Part shown: positions 8,660 to 17,448 of the stretch, one piece after another
Layout of the letters: each line of letters starts with the position of its first letter
How positions within the stretch are numbered: the first letter of the stretch is position 1
Origin: Flavobacteriales bacterium
GTDB taxonomy: Bacteria > Bacteroidota > Bacteroidia > UBA10329
Assembly (NCBI GenBank): GCA_021741075.1
Contig: JAIOYO010000022.1
Coordinates: 1-53,793, forward strand
Reading direction: 5' to 3'
DNA: 53,793 nucleotides
Made by a program: the position numbers and the translations under genes
The notes under the pieces: model-generated
Told to the model about the DNA's origin: nothing
Databases searched by the model: none
Seen by the model: only the letters and a program-made list of their open reading frames with translations

Positions 8660-9553
8660 ATGAAAACAACATTACTTTTCTCAAGTGCCTTGGCTTTTGC
8701 TTTCGCAATTGGTCAATGTACCGCTCAAATTCCGAACAGCGGGTTTGAGGATTGGACTCAGGATGGAAATTACTTTACACCTGATGATTGGGTCACGACC
8801 CTTCAAGGTCAGCCGGGACCTTACTTTCCAGTAACTCGGTCTGCTGATCATTTCCCAAGTAATGTGGGAATGTACTCCCTTAGATTAGAAAATGATCCAT
8901 CGTTCGTTCCACTCGGTGGAGGTTATGGTATGGCTATTACTGGCAGTTTCAATTTCCCGTTTGAACCAGCCTTTCCAATCGCAGGAAATCCAACAAACCT
9001 TTATGGTTACTACAAGTATAATTCCGTTAACGAGGATACAGCATTCATCAAGGTAGTCCTTTTCAACAATGGAGTCGAAGTGAATTCGGGTAATCTTTTG
9101 GATGACGCGTTGGTTGTTATGTCTTCGGTTGCAGAGTGGACATCGTTCAATTTACAGCTCGACCCTTATTCCGCAGCAGATAGTGCAACTATTTGGATAT
9201 CTGCATTCTATCCATCAAGTATGACGGATTTACCGAACGGAAACTCTGTGCTGTATGTCGATAACCTGAGCTTTGACGGATTAATTAGTTCGGTGGATAA
9301 TCAAGTAGCAGATGAGATGTTGAAGGTTTATCCTAATCCAGCCAATGATGTGTTTACACTTTCGAAAGAAACGTTGAATATTGAGGATGGACTGGTTCAG
9401 ATTCATTCTATGGCAGGAGTACTCATGCTGAGCGAACAACTGCAAAAAGACGAGCAGAGAATCGATGTTTCGAAGCTAGCTAACGGCTGTTACGTGGTTT
9501 CTGTAGTAGGTACTGAAATCCACTCGAAATTAAAACTGGTAGTAGAGCACTAA
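8660..9553 (+). CDS. T9SS-secreted protein with N-terminal jelly-roll-like domain
   Basis: A 297-residue protein with signal peptide MKTTLLFSSALAFAFAIG (cleavage near CTAQ). The mature region opens with IPNSGFEDWTQDGNYFTPDD, an opening common to Bacteroidota carbohydrate-binding or PCMD-like beta-sandwich proteins, and continues to NSVLYVDNLSFDGL, a typical jelly-roll closing strand. The C-terminal 75 residues are a type A T9SS sorting domain (LKVYPNPANDVFTL, then LANGCYVVSVVG). It probably binds glycan or protein at the surface; no catalytic residues are obvious. A strong hairpin follows the stop at 9580-9615. The 194-bp gap upstream (8466-8659) shows no clear structure. Confidence 0.75.
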   Translation: MKTTLLFSSALAFAFAIGQCTAQIPNSGFEDWTQDGNYFTPDDWVTTLQGQPGPYFPVTRSADHFPSNVGMYSLRLENDPSFVPLGGGYGMAITGSFNFPFEPAFPIAGNPTNLYGYYKYNSVNEDTAFIKVVLFNNGVEVNSGNLLDDALVVMSSVAEWTSFNLQLDPYSAADSATIWISAFYPSSMTDLPNGNSVLYVDNLSFDGLISSVDNQVADEMLKVYPNPANDVFTLSKETLNIEDGLVQIHSMAGVLMLSEQLQKDEQRIDVSKLANGCYVVSVVGTEIHSKLKLVVEH

Positions 9554-9579
9554 TTCAAAATAACCTTCGGTTTTAAGCG

Positions 9580-9615
9580 GACTCCGCCTAACGTGATTGT
9601 ATCATGTAGGCGGAG
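9580..9615 (+). terminator. Hairpin terminator after the T9SS gene
   Basis: ACTCCGCCTA at 9580-9589 pairs perfectly with TAGGCGGAGT at 9606-9615, leaving a 16-nt loop, followed by TTCGCGTTT. The 10-bp GC-rich stem 26 bp after the stop codon fits an intrinsic terminator, though the T tract is short and interrupted. Confidence 0.6.
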
Positions 9616-9670
9616 TTTCGCGTTTCGGACGTGTCATTTTATAGTTTTGCTCCCCATAAAACAAACACAA

Positions 9671-10450
9671 ATGAGCGAAGCAATAGATCAAGGAAGTGTG
9701 CAACTAGCTGTTGATGGAAGGGGAGTAGCCACCATCGAATTCTTTCACCCACTCAGCAACTCGTTGCCAGGAAAAGTGCTTCGTAAGTTGGCTCAAACCA
9801 TTGAAGATGCTGGAAAAGACCAGAACGTGAAAGTTATTCTACTGAAAAGCGCAGGCGAAAAAGCCTTTTGTGCAGGAGCAAGCTTTGATGAATTGATTTC
9901 GATTGATGACTTAGAAACCGGGAAAGTGTTCTTCTCGGGCTTTGCGGGTGTGATTAATGCCATTAGAAAAGCGCCCAAGTTTGTGCTCTGCCGTGTGCAA
10001 GGAAAAGCGGTGGGGGGAGGTGTTGGGTTGGCCTGTGCTTCCGATTATACGTTTGGAACGGAACATTCGGCAGTTAAGCTGAGTGAACTAGCAGTGGGAA
10101 TTGGCCCTTTTGTGGTCGGACCAGCCGTAGAGAAGAAGATTGGCAATTCGGCATTTAGCCAAATGAGCATTGATGCCACCACGTGGTATAGTGCTGAGTG
10201 GGCGCGAGAGAAAGGACTTTATACTTCCATCTACGAAACAACTGAAGACATGGATGCTGCTATTGATGCGCTTGCGGAGCAACTCTCTAAAAGCAACCCA
10301 GAGGCCATGGCAATGCTTAAGACGGTCTTTTGGAAAGGGACAGAGGATTGGGACACGCTATTGACCGAACGTGCCGTAATGAGCGGAAAACTGGTTCTTT
10401 CGGACTTTACACGCAACGCTATTTCCAAATTCAAAAAAGGAGAACGCTGA
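9671..10450 (+). CDS. Enoyl-CoA hydratase/isomerase (crotonase) family protein
   Basis: A 259-residue crotonase. The ATG at 9671 is chosen because the family's first strand (VQLAVDGRGVATIEFFHP) follows at once; an in-frame start at 9593 lies in the terminator hairpin. Seen: the oxyanion-hole segments CAGASFDELI and GKAVGGGVGLACASDYTFG, then LSELAVGIGPFVVGPAVEKK. The Glu matching rat hydratase Glu144 is present (SEL), but the position of Glu164 appears to be Gln (AFSQM), so it may be an isomerase or another crotonase activity rather than a classic hydratase. That alignment was done by eye. It lies 21 bp upstream of the E1 fusion gene and probably shares its transcript, suggesting a joint role in branched-chain or acyl-CoA catabolism. 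Confidence 0.8.
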   Translation: MSEAIDQGSVQLAVDGRGVATIEFFHPLSNSLPGKVLRKLAQTIEDAGKDQNVKVILLKSAGEKAFCAGASFDELISIDDLETGKVFFSGFAGVINAIRKAPKFVLCRVQGKAVGGGVGLACASDYTFGTEHSAVKLSELAVGIGPFVVGPAVEKKIGNSAFSQMSIDATTWYSAEWAREKGLYTSIYETTEDMDAAIDALAEQLSKSNPEAMAMLKTVFWKGTEDWDTLLTERAVMSGKLVLSDFTRNAISKFKKGER

Positions 10451-10471
10451 TCTTCTAATTACTTTTGAAAC

Positions 10472-12559
10472 ATGAGTAGTGTGAGTATGAAGGATAAACG
10501 TAATAGCGTAGCTGTAGAGACATTGAAAAAAGCCTTCCGGCTAATGTCAACCGCCAAGGCTATGACTACGCTTTACGAAGCGAATGCTAAGGTGACCAGC
10601 AAATACGTGCATGCCACATCAAGAGGGCATGAGGCTATTCAGATTGCTTTGGGGTTGCAATTGAAACCGCAGGATTTTGTGGCGCCTTACTATCGTGATG
10701 ATTCAATTCTGCTTTCCATTGGCATGCAGCCGCATGAGTTGATGTTGCAATTGCTTGCTAAACGCGATGACCCTTTCTCAGGCGGAAGAACCTATTACAG
10801 TCACCCAAGTTTGAAGCGGGATGATATGCCCAAGATTCCGCATCAGAGTTCGGCAACGGGCATGCAAGCCATTCCAACCACTGGTTTGGCTATGGGCGTG
10901 CAGTACCGAGAGTTGATGGAGTTGGATGTTTTTGAGGAGAAACCCGTAGTGGTTTGCTCCATTGGCGATGCCGCCATGACCGAAGGCGAAGTGGCCGAAG
11001 CCTTGCAAATGGCAGTGCTCAAGCAATTGCCTATTCTGTATTTAGTTCAGGATAACGAATGGGATATTTCGGCAAGTGCCGAGGAGATTCGTGCCATGGA
11101 TGCAAGCGAATACGCCAAAGGATTCAAAGGGCTTGAAGTACAGACAATTAACGGTTCCGACTTTTCGGAATCATTTAATATAATTGAAAGAGCATTAACT
11201 ACCATTCGTACCGAGCGAAGGCCAATAATGGTGCATGCAAAAGTGCCATTGCTTAATCACCATACATCAGGTGTACGAATGGATTTCTACCGCTCGGAAA
11301 AAGACCTGAAAGAGCATGGCATGCGCGACCCATTTCCTGTTCTTAGAAAGCAATTGCTAGATGCGGAGGTTTCGGAAGCAGAGTTGCTCACGATAGAATC
11401 GGAAGCTCTGCAGTATGTGCAAGCGGAGTATGAAAAGGCGTTGACCTTTGAAGACCCTCGCCCGTCCGATTTATTCGACCACGTGTATGCCCCAACTCCA
11501 ATAACCGAAGAGAAGGGCGAACGTGCCCCAGAAGGAAAGGAAGCGACCGTAATGGTTGATAGCGCCCTTTTTGCCATCCGCGAGTTGATGGAAAAACACC
11601 CAGAATGTCTGCTTTATGGTCAGGATGTGGGGGCAAGATTAGGCGGTGTGTTTAGAGAAGCGGCTACGCTGGCACAGACATTCGGAGACCACCGTGTGTT
11701 CAATACGCCCATACAAGAGGCATTCATTATTGGTAGTACGGTAGGCATGAGTGCTGCTGGACTAAAGCCAATTGTAGAAGTTCAGTTTGCCGATTACATC
11801 TGGCCAGGATTGAATCAATTGTTTACCGAAGTAAGTCGCTCGTGTTATTTGAGTAATGGCAAATGGCCCGTAAGCTGCATTCTGCGCGTGCCAATTGGTG
11901 CGTATGGCAGTGGAGGTCCGTATCATTCATCCAGTATTGAGAGCGTGCTTTGCAACATCAAAGGAATCAAGGTGGCTTATCCGTCAACTGGAGCAGATTT
12001 GAAAGGTCTAATGAAAGCCGCCTACTATGATCCAAACCCCGTGGTGATGCTCGAACACAAAGGTTTGTATTGGAGCAAAATCAAAGGAACAGAAGAAGCA
12101 CGCACCATTGAGCCGAGCGAGGATTACGTTATACCTTTTGGTAAAGGTAGGGTGGTTCAAGCAGCTGACAGTGAATTGATTGATAAGTCAGAATCTTGCT
12201 GTATCATCACCTACGGAAGAGGGGTTTATTGGAGCAAAAATGCGGCTAAGGAGTTCAAAGGACGGGTAGAAATTATAGACCTGCGAACCCTTCAACCATT
12301 GGACACGCAACTCATCTATGCCACAGTTAAGAAGCACGGTCGGTGCCTCGTGGTAACCGAAGAACCTGTTTCCAATTCCTTTGCTCAGAGCATCGCAGCC
12401 CGCATTTCAGATCATTGTTTCGAGTACCTCGATGCGCCCGTAAAAGTGTTGGGTTCTGAAGACATGCCTGCCATTCCGCTCAATTCAACCTTGGAGGAGA
12501 CGATGATTCCGTCAAAAGAGAAGGTTGTGGAATCTATTCGTCAATTACTCGAGTACTGA
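10472..12559 (+). CDS. Fused alpha-beta E1 component of a 2-oxoacid dehydrogenase (branched-chain type)
   Basis: A 695-residue thiamine-diphosphate enzyme. Residues 1 to about 320 are the E1-alpha half: YVHATSRGHEAIQIA, FVAPYYRDDSILLSIG, and the ThDP/Mg motif in variant form (SIGDAAMTEGEVAEAL through LVQDNEWDIS, so GDA and DN in place of GDG and NN). After a linker rich in Glu and Pro, residues about 360-695 are the E1-beta half (LYGQDVGARLGGVFREA, IVEVQFADYIWPGLNQLF, PIGAYGSGGPYHSSSIESV, VVTEEPVSNSFAQS). This fused layout is usual in Bacteroidota and feeds the E2-E3 complex that oxidatively decarboxylates branched-chain or related 2-oxoacids. No E2 or E3 gene is in the window. Its 3' end overlaps the convergent methyltransferase by 26 bp. 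Confidence 0.88.
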   Translation: MSSVSMKDKRNSVAVETLKKAFRLMSTAKAMTTLYEANAKVTSKYVHATSRGHEAIQIALGLQLKPQDFVAPYYRDDSILLSIGMQPHELMLQLLAKRDDPFSGGRTYYSHPSLKRDDMPKIPHQSSATGMQAIPTTGLAMGVQYRELMELDVFEEKPVVVCSIGDAAMTEGEVAEALQMAVLKQLPILYLVQDNEWDISASAEEIRAMDASEYAKGFKGLEVQTINGSDFSESFNIIERALTTIRTERRPIMVHAKVPLLNHHTSGVRMDFYRSEKDLKEHGMRDPFPVLRKQLLDAEVSEAELLTIESEALQYVQAEYEKALTFEDPRPSDLFDHVYAPTPITEEKGERAPEGKEATVMVDSALFAIRELMEKHPECLLYGQDVGARLGGVFREAATLAQTFGDHRVFNTPIQEAFIIGSTVGMSAAGLKPIVEVQFADYIWPGLNQLFTEVSRSCYLSNGKWPVSCILRVPIGAYGSGGPYHSSSIESVLCNIKGIKVAYPSTGADLKGLMKAAYYDPNPVVMLEHKGLYWSKIKGTEEARTIEPSEDYVIPFGKGRVVQAADSELIDKSESCCIITYGRGVYWSKNAAKEFKGRVEIIDLRTLQPLDTQLIYATVKKHGRCLVVTEEPVSNSFAQSIAARISDHCFEYLDAPVKVLGSEDMPAIPLNSTLEETMIPSKEKVVESIRQLLEY

Positions 12560-13232
12560 AAACGGCTACATCGGGTATTCCTTTTCCATTCTTGACCACC
12601 GAAATGGGCATTCCAAAGGTCTCTTCAAACACATTTGAATGTACTGGATGGACATAAATGAGATGGATCTTCTTCTGAGTAGCAAAAGTTGCTTTCACTT
12701 TATGACCAAGATTGCGCACTGCATGCTCATCAAAGGGATTGAAGAGATAGATTACATCCACCTCTTCAGGAATGTCGTATTGCAGCGCATCGCCTTCAGA
12801 TAAGACGAATTCCGTGTTCGGGAAACGGTCTTTTACCTTTTCGATGTTGGTATGGGCAATGTCGTTCAACTCTGCAGCGTATTCCACCCCAATCACTTTC
12901 TTGAAACCTGCTTCGGCTGCCAGAATGAGCGCGCGACCTTTGCCAGACCCGATATCTAGAAAGACCTTATCAGAGAAGTTGAAGGGCAAAGAATTCATCG
13001 CTTTTTCAAAGATTACTGAACTGGAAGGCTGGTAAAGATGCCCGCCTTCCTTTGAGCTACATTCTATCGAAAGTTCATTGGCGGCCTTATCCCCGAAGGT
13101 ATTGATGCCAAGTTCGCGCTCCTTCTGCCATTCCTTCAGCCCCATCAAACACGTGTTCATCAGCCCTCGATGCTTAACCGAGTATAGCAAATGACTGAGC
13201 CACGGTAGTTTTCCTTTGCGCTTGAAGTCCAT
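12534..13232 (-). CDS. Class I SAM-dependent methyltransferase
   Basis: A 232-residue protein with a Rossmann methyltransferase core. Motif I is VFLDIGSGKGRALILAAEAG, motif II VIGVEYAAELNDIA, and the motif IV region reads VIYLFNPFDEHAV. The N-terminal 70 residues (LMGLKEWQKERELGINTFGD and onward) resemble the lead-in of small-molecule methyltransferases of the DOT1-like/YjhP style. Substrate unknown. Its last codons overlap the end of the E1 gene on the other strand, a tail-to-tail arrangement. Confidence 0.7.
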   Translation of the reverse strand: MDFKRKGKLPWLSHLLYSVKHRGLMNTCLMGLKEWQKERELGINTFGDKAANELSIECSSKEGGHLYQPSSSVIFEKAMNSLPFNFSDKVFLDIGSGKGRALILAAEAGFKKVIGVEYAAELNDIAHTNIEKVKDRFPNTEFVLSEGDALQYDIPEEVDVIYLFNPFDEHAVRNLGHKVKATFATQKKIHLIYVHPVHSNVFEETFGMPISVVKNGKGIPDVAVFSTRVIDE

Positions 13233-13354
13233 GTCTGTTCAAAGGTAGTTTATGAAGAGATACAGAGATAAGAGATACAGGAGATAGAAAGACTAGAGCA
13301 GCTATGAAAAGTCCTAATTAGCTCCGTAGAACTTCATTTCTAATTCATAATTTC

Positions 13355-13810
13355 CTATAGGTCCCAATCCCAAAATCGCCACCAATCATTCTTGTCGGAG
13401 ATGTTTATTGAAATGTTTGAGTTGCAGCTCTTTAGTAAGCGTACAAAATCCTTCTCGTTGACTGGAGAAATAAGGACATCCTTGCTTTTGGCTTTTATGT
13501 AAAGCCGTTTCAAGGATGAAGCAGGAGAAGAGAGTGGATTATACGACCGTTCTACCGAAATAATGTCTTCCAATTTTATTTTTCCGTAAGAAATAGGGCC
13601 AATTTTAATGATGAGGTGCTGCTCATCAATTTCGTATCGTGTTGCAAACAGAAGCATGCTTACCACAAAGATGACAAGGGCTATCACACCATAAGAAAGG
13701 TATATTTCATTGGATTCCGTACTTGGCTCATGTAGAAAAATGACAGGCAGAAGACAACACCCTACGATGATTAACATGAGAACACTTACTCTCGATCTAA
13801 ACTGATGCAT
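13355..13810 (-). CDS. Membrane-anchored bacterial PH-domain protein
   Basis: A 151-residue protein with two N-terminal membrane spans (VLMLIIVGCCLLPVIFL and YGVIALVIFVVSMLLF), then a bacterial PH-like domain: RYEIDEQHLIIKIGPISYGK, IKLEDIISVERSYNP and LYIKAKSKDVLISP. This is the DUF1200/PH_6 pattern: a PH fold after a two-helix hairpin, facing the cytoplasm. The C-terminus is aromatic (WWRFWDWDL). It starts 3 bp after the GH31 stop codon and so is probably cotranscribed with it, although no functional link is evident. The 120 bp downstream hold only a purine-rich low-complexity stretch. Confidence 0.6.
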   Translation of the reverse strand: MHQFRSRVSVLMLIIVGCCLLPVIFLHEPSTESNEIYLSYGVIALVIFVVSMLLFATRYEIDEQHLIIKIGPISYGKIKLEDIISVERSYNPLSSPASSLKRLYIKAKSKDVLISPVNEKDFVRLLKSCNSNISINISDKNDWWRFWDWDL

Positions 13811-13813
13811 AAG

Positions 13814-15430
13814 CTAGTTTTTGATAATCTTTCTGTATGCCGATTTTTCATCTAACATAACGTGGCAAGAATACACGCCCGCGCTCAAATATTGCAAATC
13901 GACTTGATGGTTTGCTGAACTAATGTGTTGCGAGATTATGAGCTTTCCGGCAAGATCAAAGAGTTCAACTATTCCGTTATCAATATCATTATCGAGTAAA
14001 CGGATATTCAACACATCGTTTGCTGGGTTTGGGTAGATGGAGACTTGAATCGCATTCAATTGGTCAACTCTCAGCGCATTGCCTTTGGTGAAAACAGGAA
14101 ACTCAGTATAAGGAATTGCGAGTGTTTCTGTGGTTCCGCCTACATAGACTTGATTGTTGTCGTAGAGATAGATCCATTCATATCCATCAGGGAAATTGAT
14201 GGTGATGTTTGTTCCTTCTTCCAAGAATGGCGCTACGAAAATGTCTGGTCCGAGCATGTAGCTATAATCTGTCTTGTTAAAGAACTGCATCAACGATTGC
14301 TGGTTGGTGTAGTAGCTTTCGCTGTGCTGCATCAGGTAAGGAAGCATGCTGTATCGTTTTTCAACGAGGTCTCGATAAATGTCTTCCGTTTCTTGGTCAA
14401 ACATCCAAGGTCGGTGCTCGCCACCGCCACCGTTTTCCATCAGTCCGCAAAAAGTGCCCAATTGTGCCCAACGTATGAAGAGTTCTTTGGAGCGTCCCAT
14501 ACCTGGGAAAAGGTCATTCTCGCGATAGCCGCCAATATCTGAACCGAAAGAAAGGTAGCCCATTTCGTGCGAATGGTACATACTATTCAATGCCCACTCC
14601 AAACCTTCAAACGTGGCATCCTGATCGCCAACCCAAGCAGCAAATCCTGTTGGAACAGGGGAGAAGGAGACCTGACTTCCGCCAATATCTGCAAGTCCAT
14701 AATTATCTATTGGACGAGCATGTATCACGCGGTCATCGCCCAGAACTTCTCGTGTGTAATCGAAATGTATCTGATAGTAAGCGTGCGAATAATCTAAGCG
14801 AGAAACAAAACCATTGGCACCATCTGACCAAGGTGTCTGAATGGCTGAGAAATCGGTTCCATCACATTTCCAGCCATCAATTCCCATATCGAGCATATTG
14901 TCCATCAGGCCTTTCCACCACGCCACGGCATCGGGATTGAACCAATCGATGAGACTTCCATCTCCCTTCCACCAATTAATGACAGCCGGATTCTGATCGA
15001 ACGGCAATACTTTCATAAAGTATCCTTGATCTCTAGCATACTCATAAATGGCACCTTCATCAATATTGATAATGCCTGTAATCCATAGCAATACCTTCAC
15101 ATCTCGCGAATGAAGGCTGTCAATCATCGCTTGCGCATCATGGAACAAGGCCGTGTCCCACTCAAAGGTGTTGTAGCCCGTTTCCCAAGGCGAATCGATA
15201 ATGATGGCACTTACAGGAATATCGCGAGATAGATAATCATCAACCATTTGAAGTGCGCTTTCCTGTGTGCTTTCGTCTTCCCATACCCAGTGGGCAAACA
15301 CCCACGAAGGCCAAGGCAGGTCGAAGGTGTCTTCTAGAGCATTTGACGGAACGGGCGCGTTCCAGTCAATCTGCTGCGCCTGTGTTCTCAGAAAAAATGA
15401 GAAAAGTAGAAAAAGGAAAAATGTTCGCAT
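13814..15430 (-). CDS. Secreted GH31-family glycosidase with T9SS sorting tail
   Basis: A 538-residue protein with signal peptide MRTFFLFLLFSFFLRTQAQ. The central TIM barrel is glycoside hydrolase family 31: WPSWVFAHWVWEDE, VSAIIIDSPWETGYNTFEWD, the nucleophile motif GIDGWKCDGTD (Asp190; the usual final Glu is Asp193), the acid/base motif AAWVGDQDAT (Asp269), and SFGSDIGGYRE. It lacks the N-terminal beta-sandwich of most GH31 enzymes and begins almost at the barrel. The proximal C-terminal sandwich (FVAPFLEEGTNITINFPDG) is present, then a T9SS tail (VSIYPNPANDVLNIRLLD). Family members cleave alpha-glucosides, alpha-xylosides or sulfoquinovosides; the exact substrate is not readable here. It acts outside the cell. 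Confidence 0.85.
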   Translation of the reverse strand: MRTFFLFLLFSFFLRTQAQQIDWNAPVPSNALEDTFDLPWPSWVFAHWVWEDESTQESALQMVDDYLSRDIPVSAIIIDSPWETGYNTFEWDTALFHDAQAMIDSLHSRDVKVLLWITGIINIDEGAIYEYARDQGYFMKVLPFDQNPAVINWWKGDGSLIDWFNPDAVAWWKGLMDNMLDMGIDGWKCDGTDFSAIQTPWSDGANGFVSRLDYSHAYYQIHFDYTREVLGDDRVIHARPIDNYGLADIGGSQVSFSPVPTGFAAWVGDQDATFEGLEWALNSMYHSHEMGYLSFGSDIGGYRENDLFPGMGRSKELFIRWAQLGTFCGLMENGGGGEHRPWMFDQETEDIYRDLVEKRYSMLPYLMQHSESYYTNQQSLMQFFNKTDYSYMLGPDIFVAPFLEEGTNITINFPDGYEWIYLYDNNQVYVGGTTETLAIPYTEFPVFTKGNALRVDQLNAIQVSIYPNPANDVLNIRLLDNDIDNGIVELFDLAGKLIISQHISSANHQVDLQYLSAGVYSCHVMLDEKSAYRKIIKN

Positions 15431-15495
15431 AGTGGGGTTTTATGCAAACGAATTTAGAAAAATCGCTTACTCGTACTTCTATTTGTAAGACACGA

Positions 15496-16287
15496 TTATT
15501 GGTAAGGCACGCTTTCCAATATGTGCTCTAAGGACTTTATTCGTGCTTCAGTCTTGTTATTTGCGTCAATGATAGTCCACGGACAAAGCTCCGTGTGCGT
15601 ACGCTCAAACATCACTTTCTTGTACTTGGTGTATTCGTCCCAAAGTTCTTGAGCGCGCTCATCAACGGGACTCATTTTCCATCGCTTGAGTGGGTCTTGT
15701 TGAATATCGGCAAATCTTCGAACCTGTTCTTTCTTCGTAATTGAGAAATACATTTTGATAAGAAATGTGTCGCCCTGAACAAGCATTTTCTCGAATTCGT
15801 TCACGTTACCCATAAAGATTTCGTATTGCTCTGGCGTGCAAAATCCGTTTACAGGTTCTACAACAGCACGATTGTACCAACTTCTATCAAAAAATACAAT
15901 CTCACCAGGAAAAGGTAACCTTCTTACATAGCGCTGAAAATACCACTGACCAGCTTCTTCTGCAGTAGGTTTAGGAAGTGCAATAACTCTGTATGCTCGT
16001 GGATTAATATGAGCCGTGGTTCTACGGATGGCGCCCCCTTTGCCGGCAGCATCTCGGCCTTCGTAAATTACTACAACCTTCTTTTTATTATCCATTACCC
16101 ATGTCTGAAGCTTTATCATTTCAGCTTGCAGTTGCTTAAGGTGGAGGTCGTATTCCGTGTATTCTAACGCTTTCTCTAAGTTGACTTTAGACGAACGGAT
16201 AAGCTGCCGAAGCCCTGTTTTAGAGTTCAGCAACTGCACGTCATTTTCGGTCAGTTCAAACTTATTGGTTTCAACGGAATCAGACAT
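15496..16287 (-). CDS. ppk2: Polyphosphate kinase 2 (PPK2), copy B
   Basis: A 263-residue single-domain PPK2 kinase of the P-loop fold. Seen: Walker A VVVIYEGRDAAGKGGAIRR, the lid-type segment YFQRYVRRLPFPGEI, Walker B IVFFDRSWYNRAVVEPV, and SITKKEQVRRFADIQQDPLK leading to KRWKMSPVDERA. These are the class I PPK2 signatures. Enzymes of this class use polyphosphate to phosphorylate nucleoside diphosphates (for example to make GTP or ATP) or run the reverse reaction. Its start overlaps the end of the upstream PPK2 copy by 8 bp, so both are made from one transcript. The N-terminal 50 residues differ from copy A. Confidence 0.88.
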   Translation of the reverse strand: MSDSVETNKFELTENDVQLLNSKTGLRQLIRSSKVNLEKALEYTEYDLHLKQLQAEMIKLQTWVMDNKKKVVVIYEGRDAAGKGGAIRRTTAHINPRAYRVIALPKPTAEEAGQWYFQRYVRRLPFPGEIVFFDRSWYNRAVVEPVNGFCTPEQYEIFMGNVNEFEKMLVQGDTFLIKMYFSITKKEQVRRFADIQQDPLKRWKMSPVDERAQELWDEYTKYKKVMFERTHTELCPWTIIDANNKTEARIKSLEHILESVPYQ

Positions 16288-17134
16288 CGAGCTGCTGTAT
16301 GTGTCGGTAGTATCTCAGAATAATATTCGGGTCGGGTAGGAGTACGGTTTCTGAATCTTCCTTTCCATCATAATCAAAGCGAGAAAGAATATAGCGCATG
16401 CTTTCTAACCGGGCGGTGCGTTTGCTGTTCGTTTTTACAATTACCCACGGGCTAAAGCTGGTGTGGGTCTTGGCAAACATCTGTTCCTTGTAGTAGGTGT
16501 ATTCGTCCCAAAACTCTTGGCCTTTAAGGTCAACAGGACTGAATTTCCATTGTTTTAAAGGGTTATTCAATCTTGAGTCGAAACGTTTTTTTTGTTCGTC
16601 TTTGGTAATGGAGAACCAGAATTTGATGATGATAACACCATCTTCGTACAACATGTGCTCAAACTCTGGTACCTGCACCATAAACCGGTCGTATTGCTTA
16701 CGGTCGCAAAAACCCATTACAGGTTCTACTACCGCACGATTATACCAGCTTCGGTCAAAGAATACAATCTCGCCTGGTTCGGGTAGTTGACTAATGTAAC
16801 GTCTAAAGAACCACTGGCCTTTTTCTATATCTGTGGGTTTGTTGAGCGCCACTACGCGAGAGGTCCTGGGATTCAAATGTTCGGTAAAACGTTTGATGGT
16901 ACCGCCTTTACCCGAAGCATCTCGCCCTTCGAGAAGGATGGCAACACGCAGTTTACGCTTGTAAATCCAATGTTGTAGGCTTACCAATTGTGCTTGCAAC
17001 TTGGCCAACTCAATTTCATATTCCCTATTGGCAACATGATTTTGAATTTTAATGCCTTTCTCTTTGGCAAGCTTTATCACTTCTTTTCTTGAAGAAAAGC
17101 CTTCTAGTTCCTCTTTGGTAAATGATGCTGCCAT
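16280..17134 (-). CDS. ppk2: Polyphosphate kinase 2 (PPK2), copy A
   Basis: A 284-residue PPK2 with the same plan as its downstream neighbour: Walker A VAILLEGRDASGKGGTIKR, FFRRYISQLPEPGEIVFF, FDRSWYNRAVVEPVMGFC, SITKDEQKKRFDSRLNNPLK and KQWKFSPVDLKGQEFWDEY. By eye the two copies share about half of their residues, so they are old paralogs rather than a recent duplication and may prefer different nucleotides. It is the first gene of the pair. Upstream is a gap of about 310 bp with remnants of the icmF 3' end. No motif of PPK1 is present. Confidence 0.88.
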   Translation of the reverse strand: MAASFTKEELEGFSSRKEVIKLAKEKGIKIQNHVANREYEIELAKLQAQLVSLQHWIYKRKLRVAILLEGRDASGKGGTIKRFTEHLNPRTSRVVALNKPTDIEKGQWFFRRYISQLPEPGEIVFFDRSWYNRAVVEPVMGFCDRKQYDRFMVQVPEFEHMLYEDGVIIIKFWFSITKDEQKKRFDSRLNNPLKQWKFSPVDLKGQEFWDEYTYYKEQMFAKTHTSFSPWVIVKTNSKRTARLESMRYILSRFDYDGKEDSETVLLPDPNIILRYYRHIQQLDV

Positions 17135-17334
17135 TATCGCAAAGCTAAATAAATTGAGATGTGCTAATGTTAACGAATGCTAAGCTAAAGATTGGATTAG
17201 TAACCAATTTTTTAGTTGCATGTGGTAATTGGCTTTTGGCCTTTCAATAAGTAGCAACCGAATAGTAATCACAAATTTTTACGCCCCTACACCTTCGCAA
17301 ATTTCCTATCGGTTCAAACAGAATATTGGCAAAT

Positions 17335-17354
17335 GGGCGTAAATCATTACGCCC
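17335..17354 (-). terminator. Perfect 8-bp hairpin after the toxin and icmF-tail remnant
   Basis: GGGCGTAA (17335-17342) and TTACGCCC (17347-17354) form a perfect stem with a 4-nt loop. On the minus strand it follows the toxin gene and the copied icmF tail. There is no strong T tract, so it may be a weak terminator. A second TACGCCCCT occurs at about 17280-17288, making this part of a slightly larger repeat. The rest of 17135-17445 holds only the icmF-tail copy. Confidence 0.4.
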
Positions 17355-17362
17355 CTGCAAAA

Positions 17363-17448
17363 TCACATATTCCTCCTATACTGTCCTCCAACCTCAAATA
17401 GCGCGTTGGTGATCTGTCCGAGTAAGCAATGCTTAGTGGCTTTCATCA
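17363..17448 (-). pseudogene. Diverged copy of the last 28 codons of icmF
   Basis: Read on the minus strand, this stretch encodes MKATKHCLLGQITNALFEV and then [12 protein letters not shown], against [18 protein letters not shown] and [12 protein letters not shown] at the end of the intact icmF (18055-21468). I count about 17 differences in 86 bp (roughly 80% identity), mostly synonymous, so it is not a fresh duplication of the resident gene. It starts exactly at the toxin's stop codon (ATGA/TGATG) and ends with its own TGA. No other part of icmF is present here. It looks like the 3' tip of a related icmF brought in with, or left by, the toxin-antitoxin module. Confidence 0.8.

Noticed and set aside
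13244..13300. Purine-rich agagatacagagataagagatac stretch as a functional repeat
   Set aside because: Low-complexity, irregular units; nothing beyond composition.
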